Positions 29,981 to 39,754 of a stretch of 64,000 nt of DNA are shown here, piece by piece. The notes beneath the pieces are model-generated. The model had not been told where the DNA came from. It made no database searches and saw only the letters and a program-made list of their open reading frames with translations. Source of the stretch: Rachicladosporium sp. CCFEE 5018. Taxonomy: Eukaryota; Ascomycota; Dothideomycetes; Cladosporiales; Cladosporiaceae. A program made the position numbers and the translations under genes. The stretch spans positions 426,210-490,209 of the forward strand of contig KZ111158.1 in NCBI GenBank assembly GCA_002077045.2, given 5' to 3'. Numbering within the stretch: position 1 is the stretch's first letter; each line of letters begins with the position of its first letter.

Positions 29981-30997
29981 ATGTCTCTACCCAAGACCTT
30001 CACTCTCAAAGTCCAAAATGGCACAACTCAGATCCCCTCTGTCGGTTTCGGCACTTGGGCCGCCGGCGAAGGTAGCTGGGCCAAAGACTCCGTCATCACA
30101 GCCCTCAAAGCCGGCTACCGCCACTTGGATTGCGCGTGGATGTACGGCGTCGACGCCCAAATTGGCGCCGGGATCCGCGAATCCGGCGTCCCCAGGAGCG
30201 AGATTTTCATTACCACGAAGTTCTGGCCGCACTTTTCGCACCCCGATAACGTCGAGCTTTGTCTGGACAAGTGTCTGGAGGGCATGGGACTGGAATATGT
30301 GGATTTATTTCTAGCGCATTGGCCCTGTGCGTGGAAGTCTACGACTCGGGAGGCGCTGGAGAAAGCTACGCCCGGCGGTGGGCCGGAGGAAATGGGGGCT
30401 GTTGAGGAGGATGGGAAGCCGGTTATCGACTGGGAGCATTCTGCCAGTCATCTTGCGAAGCTAGCAGGTAAGGAGGGGAGCTTTGTGCCGACCTGGAAGG
30501 CCATGCAAGCTTGCGTCACGAAGGGCAAAGCGAAGGCTGTGGGTCTGTCGAACTTTAGCATCCCCGAGATCGAGGAGTTGCTGGAGCACGCACAGGAGAT
30601 TCCGATTTCTTGTAATCAGATCGAAGTGCATCCTTGGCTGCCGCAGAATGAAATCATTGCCTTCGCAAAGAAGCACGATATCATAATCACGTGCTACTCG
30701 CCACTTGCGGGACAGAAGACTGATGGTGCGACGCTGCTGAAGGACGAAACGGTTGCGAGGGTGGCGAAGAAGAATGACTTGGACGCTGGGCAGCTATTGC
30801 AGAGCTGGGCTGTGCAGCGTGGTACGATACCGCTGGGCAAGAGCCAAACGCCCTCAAGAATCGAGTCGAACTTGGATGTGCGGAAGCTAAGTGATGAGGA
30901 TGTGAAAGCGCTGGACGGGCTGGCTCAGCCTGGAGACTCTGGAAGGACTGTCGATTTCCGGGAGAAGTGGGGTGTGGATCTTTTCAATAACAACTAG
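29981..30997 (+). CDS. Aldo-keto reductase
   Basis: NADPH-dependent aldo-keto reductase, single exon, 338 residues. The (beta/alpha)8 catalytic tetrad is present: D50 and Y55 in LDCAWMYG, K80 in ITTKFW and H113 in AHWP. The family signatures GYRHLDCAW, VGLSNFSIPEIEELL and NQIEVHPWLPQ, and the cofactor-binding IPLGKSQTPSRIESNLDV, also match. It resembles fungal glycerol or xylose/aldehyde reductases. The substrate is not predictable; an insertion near 128-150 with GGGPEE differs from most. Almost touches the convergent coiled-coil gene (15-bp gap). Confidence 0.92.
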   Translation: MSLPKTFTLKVQNGTTQIPSVGFGTWAAGEGSWAKDSVITALKAGYRHLDCAWMYGVDAQIGAGIRESGVPRSEIFITTKFWPHFSHPDNVELCLDKCLEGMGLEYVDLFLAHWPCAWKSTTREALEKATPGGGPEEMGAVEEDGKPVIDWEHSASHLAKLAGKEGSFVPTWKAMQACVTKGKAKAVGLSNFSIPEIEELLEHAQEIPISCNQIEVHPWLPQNEIIAFAKKHDIIITCYSPLAGQKTDGATLLKDETVARVAKKNDLDAGQLLQSWAVQRGTIPLGKSQTPSRIESNLDVRKLSDEDVKALDGLAQPGDSGRTVDFREKWGVDLFNNN

Positions 30998-31011
30998 GCA
31001 GATCTAACTAA

Positions 31012-31575
31012 TCACCACTTGCAATATTCGCAATCGCAAGCATCGGTGTGGTCCATCTCGGGAACTGATGTCCAGCCAGTACGACTCCCGACACAACTTC
31101 TTAACGCCATTCCCGTCACCCCTTCCGCACTCCAAAAACCTTCACCTGCGTAATCCCCGCCCCCATCCCCTGACTTCTCACAAGTCAGCACACATCCCTC
31201 CCACTCACCCCTACTCCGCCACCGGCGTACACACCTTCGCCTCGGGCCCTCCCCCGCCTGTCTCCCCGCCTCGGTACGCCTCGCATCCACTTCCATCATC
31301 AATTCCTTTGCCTTCCGCAAATCACTCTGCTGCTTGGCGGTGAGTCGCTGCAGATCTGCCGTAAGGCGCTCCATGCGGGCGGTCATGTCGTCGATTTGAA
31401 ATGATGAGGTGGAGTGAGTGGCTTCCGCGGCTTGGATGTCGTTGTTAAGGGCTTCGTGTTCCGCTAGGGTGGCTTTGTGGTGGGTGAAGAGGGCTATGCG
31501 TTTTGCTTCGAGCTCGGCGGAGGTGAGGATCGTGATTTTGGGGCGTGGGGGGAGGGGGGTGGTCGTTATGATCAT
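31012..31575 (-). CDS. Small coiled-coil protein, uncertain 3' part
   Basis: A minus-strand frame of 187 codons. The first about 100 residues are convincingly protein-like, with a coiled coil (SAELEAKRIALFTHHKATL, then MTARMERLTADLQRLTAKQQ and LRKAKELMMEVDARR). The rest is Arg/Gly/Trp-rich and looks like translated intron or UTR. A GTGAGT...CTGAC...TCAG arrangement of 39 nt inside it could be an intron. I do not recognise the family. The C-terminus as written (DACDCEYCKW) is unproven. Confidence 0.45.
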   Translation of the reverse strand: MIITTTPLPPRPKITILTSAELEAKRIALFTHHKATLAEHEALNNDIQAAEATHSTSSFQIDDMTARMERLTADLQRLTAKQQSDLRKAKELMMEVDARRTEAGRQAGEGPRRRCVRRWRSRGEWEGCVLTCEKSGDGGGDYAGEGFWSAEGVTGMALRSCVGSRTGWTSVPEMDHTDACDCEYCKW

Positions 31576-31877
31576 GGTCTTTCGGTTGATGAATGAGTGG
31601 GAAGAGTATAGAGGAAAGTGAGATGGTAGTTGACTTGTAGTAGAAAAGTGCGCGAAGAACGCAATGAGGCGGGAAAGGGCATGTGGGAGACATGCGTTAG
31701 CTTGTTTCAGATCTTGTCAAAGCCTACCATTTGCATGTGAGATTCTTTCACGCCGTGAGTGAAGTGCGTTTCTACCGGAGCACATGAGATCAGCAGCTCT
31801 GCTTCGTGATGGCTGCGTGGTGGTCATAGCCCCAAGCTTCATACATTCCCCTCCCAACGCCATCGCTAAGTTTCAGA
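31576..31877. other. Intergenic between coiled-coil gene and KSH1
   Basis: About 300 bases holding the upstream side of the coiled-coil gene and the 3' flank of KSH1. Nothing specific was seen. Confidence 0.4.
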
Positions 31878-32274
31878 TCATATTTGTCTACTCGACTGCT
31901 GCATCATTGCACGAGCAGGCTTACCGATCATGTTGTCAGTATTGATCGATCCCGTCTGTCGAGGCAATGGAGACTCACGGTCATTGCGACGAGGCATAAG
32001 CTGACATATGGGCTTAATCGCTGGCCTATTCGTGCTGCTCGCCACAAGGTGCCCAGAGGTCTGTGGACGGTCAGAAGCCTGCAGTCTAAACATTGGGACT
32101 CGTAGCGTACCCTGACTTGTTCCTGGCCAGGAGAGAGGGAAACTGCTCGTGGAGATATGTGCAGGTGCAGATGAAGAGTAGCACGACCATGAGAAGTGTC
32201 TGAAATCTCAATATGCCGAGCTATATACTCGTCAGTATGACTCTCCAAGTCGCGAGCATGTTACGTACCACCAT
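31878..32274 (-). CDS. KSH1: KSH1/Kish (TMEM167) secretory-pathway protein, four exons
   Basis: Found by splicing by eye. Minus-strand exons are 32269-32274 (six bases, Met-Val), 32111-32220, 31979-32060 and 31878-31898. All introns are GT-AG (48, 50 and 80 nt). The 72-residue product matches Kish along its length: LRFQTLLMVVLLFICTCTYL, PSLLARNKSGPLGTLWRAAR, then IGQRLSPYVSLCLVAM. Family proteins are about 72 residues with two membrane segments and act in the early secretory pathway/Golgi; the yeast gene is essential. Exons 2-3 are certain from family similarity. The six-base first exon and the last exon (alternatives three bases away or from an AAG further upstream) are less sure. Confidence 0.85.
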
Positions 32275-32513
32275 TTTTGACGTCGTGACTCCGTCGTAGT
32301 GGGTTGTGTTATAATTGGGACGGCCAGGGCGAAGTGAAGTGGGTGAGGTGAAAGGTGTCGCTCGAGGTGATAGGCAACTTTGCCGAGCTCCAACTTCGAG
32401 GTGACGAGCAACAGTACGAAGGTCCCCGTGCAAGCACATTGGTAGATCAGTACAGCTGTTCATTGACTACGCCTCGCGTCCATGTTCACACGAGACTGGC
32501 TGCGCTCTTCACG

Positions 32514-33045
32514 ATGACCGAGCCACGTGCGCGCGTCCGCACAAAGGGCCAATTCTTTGCAACTGATGATCGTAAGTCCATCCACACTCACAACCACCAC
32601 AGCCATGGCTCAACCTGACCTACACAAATCAGTCCAATCCCTACTCACATCCGCGCAATCCCCCACTCCTCACCTCGCCTCGGCCCTCGCCTGCCTAGAC
32701 GACATCCTCACAACCTTCGTCATCGAAACATGCCACTACGCCGCACTCTCGGCCTCCTACAGCCGTCGCCAGAAAATCAAAGCCGAGGACTTTAAGTTTG
32801 CCCTCCGTCATGATAAGGTACTGCTTGGCAGAGTTGGGGAGAACGCTTGGAAGGAGAAGAAGGTGAAGGATGACAAGAAGAGTGCTGGGTTTGATTCGAT
32901 TATGGAGGAGGCGCATGGGTTGAGGGAGTTGGCTAAGGGGGATGTGGAGGGGCAGGGTGGGGAGGCTGATGGGAGGGGCGTCAAGAAGAGGAGACGGGGA
33001 CGGAAGAGGGGTGGGAAGGGTGGGGGTATGGTGGAGGGGAGGTGA
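32514..33045 (+). CDS. TAF13: TFIID subunit TAF13
   Basis: Histone-fold subunit of TFIID (partner of TAF11) in RNA polymerase II initiation. Two exons, 32514-32571 and 32633-33045 (GTAAGT donor, ATCAG acceptor, 61 nt), 156 residues. Splicing gives RTKGQFFATDDLQSLLTSAQ, continuing LASALACLDDILTTFVIETCHYAA and SYSRRQKIKAEDFKFALRHD, the conserved TAF13 histone fold. A nearer acceptor would leave a 31-nt intron and is rejected. The C-terminus is a Gly/Lys/Arg-rich tail (KKRRRGRKRGGKGGG) beyond the family core, likely disordered. Confidence 0.9.
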
Positions 33046-33487
33046 GGTGACGATTAAAAGGAGCGAATCGTGCCAGGAGATTTGGCTTGACTTTAGCGAT
33101 GGTGTTAGGCGCAGGATCGGCGGATGATACCCAGTTCATTGTGCGGGAGCAGAAATTGAACCTCCTGAATTGCATTGTCGCAGAATGCGATCTCGGTACC
33201 CAGTCACAAGACTTCATCTATCTGCAGGAGGCTCCCAACAAAGCTGAGTCACAGCGATGTGCCACCATCTACTGAATTTAAAAGTAGAATCGACCGCTTT
33301 TGCATCGCTCTCGATTGGGTACTGCTGAGACGATCGCCAGAACCAATGTAGCAGAGTCCAATGTTGCTGACCTCAAAGTCAAATGCTGCTCTGCTCCACA
33401 GTCATGGGCATCTGCCATAACACCATGAACGCAGCCAAATCCGTCCCACACATGTAGTTTCTACTACAGGACACGGACGTCGCAACG
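33046..33487. other. Upstream region of F-box-like gene 1
   Basis: A 442-bp spacer between TAF13 and the first member of the paralogue array. No feature was identified. Confidence 0.4.
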
Positions 33488-34376
33488 ATGTACCTTAACT
33501 TGAAGGCGGTCTTTGCAAGCTGTAAGTGGACCTGATCACCTCTGCGAAATTTACTGACTGGAGGAAGTCAACCTCTCACGCGACTCGCGCACGGTCGCAA
33601 ATATGTCTACACGAGTGCTGCCGGGCATCAAGACAACTGAAGATGCCGATGACATACTGTTATTCGCCCGGCCCACGACATCTGCAGACGCTGAAGAACA
33701 CACGCCGGAGCAACCAGTAATGGCATCTTCTCACGCCGGCAAGATGTCAGCAGACCTCCATACCGATGGTTCCACCACTCTTCGACCGCTCAGTACGATG
33801 GAAGCACTCGCTTCGTTATCAGACAGGAAAGTCGATTCAACTTGCGACCGGACCGTGAAGACTATGCTGAACGAAGCTACAGAGCCAAGCTCACCGCCAT
33901 TCTTTCGCCTTCCCGCCGAGCTGCGGCTCATGATCTACGACTGCGTCTTCGAACCAATGCTGGATCTGATCGTGCTCCCGCGCGCCGAGTGCTATCTTTT
34001 CCCGCCCCTGCTTCAAGTCTGTCGTCTGGTCCGCGCGGAGGTGTTCGGTTCCTGGAAGGCCAATCTGGCGCTGGCAACGATAAACAACGCCGCCCACATC
34101 GACTTCGTCACGGCGCAGACGCTGCAGCAGGATCTGGCTTGCGTGCTACGATTCTCAGGATCTGGCCGGCATGCTAAGAAGGCGCTGCGGCGAGCAAAAG
34201 TCCATCGAGCGGATCTGGGCGTGCTGAAGTATGTTGCGTTCAGGCGGGAGCTGGGGTTGCTGGTTCCGCCTGGTCTGCTAAGGGATGCAGAGAGGGTTGT
34301 TAGTGAGGGGTGGCGAAGTCAATTCGTAAGGGCAGGGAGAGCGGATGAGGCGAATATGGAGTTGGACGTGGACTAA
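33488..34376 (+). CDS. F-box/2EXR-like protein, array member 1
   Basis: Two exons, 33488-33521 (34 bases) and 33568-34376, with a 46-nt intron (GTAAGT, branch CTGAC, AAG acceptor), 280 residues. The micro-exon encodes MYLNLKAVFAS and fits the same plan in members 2-4. After a polar 100-residue N-terminus comes the family core PPFFRLPAELRLMIYDCVFEP, then LIVLPRAECYLFPPLLQVCRLVRAE, an LPxELRxxIY F-box/2EXR-type motif. These proteins are numerous in Dothideomycetes and most have no known function. They may act as substrate receptors or DNA-linked regulators, which is inference. The C-terminus is variable among paralogues. Confidence 0.75.
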
Positions 34377-34682
34377 TTGGGCCACGACGACATAACCCGC
34401 TGTGAGGTGGAGCTGGCCAGCCGTCTCACGATGAAACACACCCGAATGGCAGACCACACTGATGGCAGTGTGCAACATCAAAGACGTACAGCGGTCGTGC
34501 GCGAACGATTCCTGCAGAGCAAACGATGCCTATTTCCAGTGTGTTGGGTGTCAGATCTCCCCTGGTCGCTCCTGCCGTGCACTGAGAACTTGGCGCCTGC
34601 TTCAACGGTGTGTTCTGCGGACCACAAATTTGAATACCACACTTCACACTCGCATCATTGATCACAGAAGTTCGCGACGAAC
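34377..34682. other. Spacer between array members 1 and 2
   Basis: About 306 bases. Nothing recognised. Confidence 0.35.
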
Positions 34683-35555
34683 ATGGAGTCAGAGTTTTTG
34701 GAGGTTTTCGCGCGGTGCACGTCACCAAGTTCGATGAGCCTGGGCATTGCTGACATGCGCAGTGACACTGGTGGACGCCCACGCGGTCCCTACATCTACG
34801 GTCAAGCACGAGCACCATGCACTCGCGACAAGCGCAGGCATCTCCACTTACCGCAAGCGACAGGGGGCTTGCGAAGGATCGGAAAAATGCATCCATTGTC
34901 CAATATACGCAGCACTCCAGTCTACCGAGCCTGCTACGCCACATTCAGAGGAAGCCGACCTGGTTCAACAATCTGGAGGCCACGACCATAAAATGCGCAA
35001 AACGTGGGCCACGCCTGCTTTAGATGAGCTGGCTGACGCGGCGAAGTTCAAGATTGCGCCCTCGTTTCTCACGCTCCCTTCCGAGCTCCGACTCTTGATC
35101 TACCACATGATATACGCAGATGTGCTGGGCCAAGAAGTCTTATCTCGTATTGACTGCTGTCCTTTACCGCCGCTCCTCCGTACCTGTCGTGTCTTCCGTT
35201 TTGAGTCATCACGACTCTGGGCAGCGCATCTTACATCCACATCCCTTTCTCACACGTCCGAAGTCGCCTTCATGGACACCGCGTGCCTTCAGCGCTCTGT
35301 CACGTGTGCTATTCAGGGTGGGCACCTGCTTACCACAAAGAAGAGTACGCGAGGGACCTCGTGACAGCTATACCGTCTGCCCATCAGCGTACCGAAGATT
35401 TGGAAGTCCTCGACCTCATCGCTCGATCCGGCGACAAGATTTTCAAAGGGCTTCTTACGTGCGACCGCTCTGGAGCTAAGGCACGGATAGTCCGTAACAG
35501 GATATACGCTTTTGGCGCCACAGGGTGCAGAGGGGGCGCTATAGCGAATCGGTGA
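34683..35555 (+). pseudogene. F-box/2EXR-like array member 2, decayed
   Basis: The layout of its neighbours can be followed. ATG at 34683 begins a 34-base exon (MESEFLEVFAR) and a 46-nt intron (34717-34762) ends in GCGCAG. However, the donor is GCACGT, not GT. Exon 2 carries the core PSFLTLPSELRLLIYHMIYA with LPPLLRTCRVFRFES. Around 35310-35340 the frame is lost: similarity to members 3 and 4 (YARDLVTAIPSAHQRTEDLEVL) continues in another frame to TGA at 35553-35555. The altered donor and frameshift together indicate a pseudogene, though a GC-AG intron could still splice. The 34-base/46-base geometry supports common descent with members 1 and 4. Confidence 0.65.
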
Positions 35556-36194
35556 CATCGCGGAGGGAAACACGTCAGCACCGGGAAGACCTTGCCGTGC
35601 TGAGATCTTTAGCTTCCAACTACGCTTGCGGACTATCCGAATCGAAGCTGGCGGGCAAGCCTGCAATGGCCAAGGTTAAGGAGTGGAACTGATTTGGAGG
35701 CAAGAAACGGCATGTGAAGCTGCAGTCGTAGCAACAGACCGATGCACGGGAGAGGTACTCGGGGTGTGCTGGTGGCTGTTGGAGCGGCGGGCGTACACTG
35801 GATCAACCTCAAGATGCACGGGATTCAGCTTGCGAATGTATTGGGTACGCTGGATGATGGTGTGCGCCTCGTTCGCATAATGCATGCTTGGTCGACGCAA
35901 TGTCGATAGGCAAGAAATAAATGGGAGGGTTATGTGATCAACTAAGTACGCCTCGGACTCAAGCAACGACACTGCAGTACGCTCGCACTCACGCTTTCTA
36001 GCTGCTCATGATTGCTCGGTCGCTCCTGCCTCGAGCACTCTTGGTTCCCGGTGCTTCACTTTCCATTCTTCATTTTCCTCGACGGATCGTGCTGCGCACG
36101 AACTGTTGGTACTCGCAAATGAATTTCGTATCCTGAGCTTGACCAAGCCGAACGTACACTGATGCTCGACTACTCAATTTGCTGCACCACAGGT
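35556..36194. other. Spacer between array members 2 and 3
   Basis: About 640 bases with no convincing frame. It presumably holds the promoter of member 3. Confidence 0.35.
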
Positions 36195-37003
36195 ATGAAC
36201 GACGTGGTAGAGGGTTTCGCTAGTTGTAAGTCACTATCATCTCCATGATGCTACATGTATGAACAGCGCTGACATGTTCAGGGACATTGTCCGATGCGCT
36301 ATCAGATATCGACGTTGCGCACCAGCGCAGCCTCCAGCAGGGCTTGTCTACAGCAAAGGCCACTCCGCTCGACACGTCAGAACGCGAGTATCAACCCACA
36401 CATTCAAGCAGCGCAACGCAATCCATCACTTCGGACAGGTCCAATTGCAAGCCCTCATCGCAAGAATCCCTGCATCCCGGTCAAAGATCCTCGACCGATC
36501 GTCCCAAACGTCGAACCTCCTTCCTGGACCTCCCAACCGAGCTCCGACTTGCCATCTACGACATAGTCTTCGAGACGGCCCTACAGCCAGTAGTCTTGGT
36601 ACGCAGGCACTGTTACCCTCTACCACCTGTGCTTCGCGCCTCTCGTCTTCTTCGGTCCGAAGCATTGGCGCAGTGGGAAGCGCAATTGAATTCAGCGCAA
36701 ACCGTTCAGACCAACATCACGGCGGACGCATTTAGCCAACGGCTTACCGCTGACAGGGCTGTCCGCAATCTTGCACTATCGGCCGAAGAGCGTCAGTCGT
36801 ACATGAGCGAAATTCGCGAGAAGCACAAGGACACGCAGCAGCGCCTGGAAGATCTAAAAGCCCTCTTGTTCTTTGCAGGGTGGATGGGTCAGGCCCTCTT
36901 CTACTGGCCCAGAGCATTCCCAGGTCTATATGATGAAGACGAGAACCTCGATATCTTGATGGTTTTTGGTGACAATAAAGATAACATGGATGATAAGCTG
37001 TAA
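36195..37003 (+). CDS. F-box/2EXR-like protein, array member 3
   Basis: Two exons, 36195-36225 (31 bases, MNDVVEGFAS) and 36282-37003 (56-nt intron, GTAAGT...TTCAG), 250 residues. The join gives FASWTLSDALSDIDVAHQ, in phase with the main frame. The core RTSFLDLPTELRLAIYDIVFE and VLVRRHCYPLPPVLRASRLLRSEAL matches members 1, 2 and 4. A helical, charged segment (EERQSYMSEIREKHKDTQQRLEDL) and an acidic tail follow. Function is unknown. The member appears intact. Confidence 0.75.
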
Positions 37004-37539
37004 AGAGGGATGATTGAGCGAGGTGGGGATTTGGCGTGCACATGAAGAGCGGCAAGAATCTGCATCTGGACCTTTGATCAGGACGCTTACCCCCACGAAC
37101 CCAAGTGTAGTCGCAGCGACCGGTGGACACGCTGGTGACGGTCGAGCTCTGGCTTGTGATCAGTGCGATGTGATGCTAGACATTTGGGTAGATGGAGACG
37201 GAATAGCATGTGAAAGCGACACGGGCGCAGCTTGCGTGGGGCACACTGTAGAGAATCACTGATGACAGTCCCGCAAGGATCGTCGTTGCGACACTTCCGC
37301 TACGGCTATACAAGTGCAGTGGCGGGTCCACCCTATTTGAATCATGCCACTCTCACTGTGCTCTGTAGTGTATGGAATTAGATCGGGTCGCATGCCACAC
37401 TTACTTCACTTCACCGCGGCTGGGTCGCACCTTCCACCGCAAACCTCTTGGCACTTGCCTCCTCTACGGCTTTGTTCACGTCTCGCAGGTCAGACCTACA
37501 CGTGTTCGCCCACTCACGCACTTGAGTGGGTACGCAAAG
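37004..37539. other. Spacer between array members 3 and 4
   Basis: About 540 bases. No gene or repeat was recognised. Confidence 0.35.
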
Positions 37540-38528
37540 ATGGACACCGATCTACTGGCACCCTTTGCGCGACGTAAGTACTGTGCCCCGGGACACTGTA
37601 ACATGACTAACATACACAGTGACTTTAGCGGACACCCCAGCAATCGCCGAAGGTAATCACAGCGATGCTGTGACGGGTCTCCCGTCCGGGCGAATCGAGG
37701 GAGTCCCATCCAGTATCGGATCGAGCGTTGAACTTCGAGATGTCGAGTTTGACAGACAGCATGTGGGTGTGATAAGTAGCGTTCAAGCAGCACTTGCAAG
37801 TGGTTCGTGAGATATCTTGCTCGATTTGATATCTTGCGACTGACATCGATAGTGACGCTCTACGAGCCTTGACTCCAAGAAGCTCGTCCAGGGGCAATGG
37901 GCTGCGAGAGCTCGATTGCGAAGCCACGTCAGACGGGCATGAGGGTAAGACCCACAGCTTCGCGATCGAGAACATGAGCTTATCGCCCACCAAAGCACCC
38001 TCATCCTTACTGGTTCGAGATGCCAGGGTGCCGCCCACATTCCTCAGTCTCCCTGCCGAGATCCGCTTAGCCATCTGCGGATACGTCTTCGCCTCAGTCC
38101 TCAACACCATCGTTCTATCACGCCGCGACTGCTACCCTGTTCCGCCCATCCTTCGCAGCTGCCGCTTGCTCCGAGCCGAAGCCTTGGACTCCTGGGGAAC
38201 GCACTTGCAGCTCGCTCGGCCCAAGAATGATGAGTTCAAAGGCTTCATGGAGGCGCAGTGGCTTGAGCGCCTTTATAACTGCGCACATCAGCAAGGAACT
38301 CGAGAGATGATGCTGAATATGGTGAGCAGTGCCAAGAAGCAGGCGATGCAGCATGGGCGCGACTTGCAGATTCTAGAACGCTTGATTGATTGGGTCAGCG
38401 ATGAGGAGGTCTCCTGCTTTAGTATTTTGACCGCTGAAGATTGGGAAGACACGAAGGGCAGCTTCAGGTTCGGAGAGCGGGAGAGAACAGCGACGGTCGA
38501 CCTGCCGCACGGTCAAAAGCGCAGATAG
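37540..38528 (+). CDS. F-box/2EXR-like protein, array member 4
   Basis: Three exons, 37540-37573 (34 bases, MDTDLLAPFAR), 37620-37806 and 37853-38528. Both introns are exactly 46 nt (GTAAGT...ACAG and GTGAGA...ATAG), giving 298 residues. The core reads PPTFLSLPAEIRLAICGYVF with VLSRRDCYPVPPILRSCRLLRAEAL. A charged helix (AKKQAMQHGRDLQILERLIDW) and an Arg-rich end follow. The extra middle exon is unique in the array. Its end (ALASGS before the second intron) resembles the FAS/FAR end of the first exons, which could reflect internal duplication of the 5' unit. The gene model is less certain there. Confidence 0.7.
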
Positions 38529-38833
38529 ACGCGAGGCGTGGATATATTCCGAGACCATTTGCATCGGCACAGGGACAAGTACACTTCAATAGTGCTTGAA
38601 CACGCAGTAACGGAGGGCGGGAAGTCGAACGTTACGATGTGTCGGAAAGCTGGCAGCGGGAAGAGCTTGAAGAGTGTTGGCTTGAGTGCGCGGTTTGGCG
38701 ATGCTGGCTGACGAAAGGGTCACTGAGGTAGAGGCTCGACAAGGTTTGGCCCTGACTTAGCCGCGTACCCCACCTCGCCTTGCTTCTTCTGTCCCAAGTC
38801 ACTATTACTATGTATGAGTAAGGTGTTCCTATC
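38529..38833. other. Spacer before tRNA
   Basis: About 305 bases. Nothing recognised. Confidence 0.35.
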
Positions 38834-38927
38834 GGACAGATGGCCGAGCGGTTAAGGCGCTAGCTTAAGGCACCCCGGGTCTATACGCTAGTTCGAAAGA
38901 GCGTGGGTTCGATTCCCACTCTGTTCA
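38834..38927 (+). tRNA. tRNA-Leu(AAG) with 15-nt intron
   Basis: The acceptor stem is GGACAGA pairing with TCTGTTC at 38920-38926 (one G-U), followed by discriminator A. The D arm contains TGGCCGAGCGGTTAAGGC. The anticodon stem CTAGC (38860-38864) pairs with GCTAG (38887-38891). The loop gives anticodon AAG at 38867-38869 followed by G37. The 15 bases at 38871-38885 form the intron after position 37. A long variable arm (TTCGAAAGA) and T arm GTGGG-TTCGATT-CCCAC complete a class II leucine tRNA. The mature 3' CCA is not encoded. Confidence 0.95.
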
Positions 38928-39754
38928 CCCCATTCTAGTATACAACTGCTCGTTGACGAACTTTTTCACCATGTTTACAATTCTCACACGTTTTTGGAAT
39001 GATTTGGAACAGAGGAGAACCTCTTCATAGTCGTGGTTGTGTGGACTCGGCCCGTCTGACACCGGGTATCATGAAAGAGATGCTTTGAGCACAGCTTTGC
39101 ACAACCGCTGTTCACGCTTTGATTGCTACCCAGATGCTTTGAGACAGGCAGGTAAGATGAGACACTTAGCCTACAAGACGATCTTGGGCGGATATGAACA
39201 AGTCTTTTCCTACCGGGAAGCTCGGGTTGCCAATTTGGGATAGGTGACGTCGGGGCTTAGAGACGCCGACGTCGGTCGAACACCAATATGACTTCCGGCT
39301 ACCCACGCAACCTTCAGTTTGCGTCGATACATTTGCAACTAACAACGCCTCTGCGCTCTACATAGCTCAGAGTTCGGCAGTCGAAAAGCGACACTGGAAG
39401 TCCTCGCTCGACCCGTACAGGGATTTTGAGATTTCGACGCATGGGGCGATCTCTAGTTTTCACGGCAGAGCCTGAGGATAAGGCTCGGAGGAGGCATCAC
39501 CAGTGCGGTAATACCTACAACCCGGGAGTTGCAAAACTTGTCCAGCATCGCATATGCCTACGTGTTCTGGCTGAATTGATACCCGTTCAATTTCTCGATG
39601 ACATGTCGTATGTACATCGCAGCCTCGTTGCGCCTGGCTAAAATGCATGTACTCATATGCTTCCTTCCCTTGACTTAGTTCAACCCACACGTAGTACGCC
39701 ATCTGCAGTCGCCGCTGCAGCTATGCCGTTCGCCCACAATGCAAGCGCCTCGCA
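38928..39754. other. Intergenic, tRNA to mitochondrial carrier
   Basis: About 830 bases. Apart from the inverted repeat at 39246-39273 nothing is recognised. Several short frames are present without protein-like composition. Confidence 0.4.
39246..39273. repeat. Short inverted repeat with CRE-like arms
   Basis: GACGTCGG at 39246-39253 faces CCGACGTC at 39266-39273 across 12 bases. The right arm is itself part of the palindrome CCGACGTCGG. Both arms contain the TGACGTC/ACGTC core bound by bZIP proteins. The role is unknown; it lies downstream of both neighbouring genes' coding ends. Confidence 0.6.
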
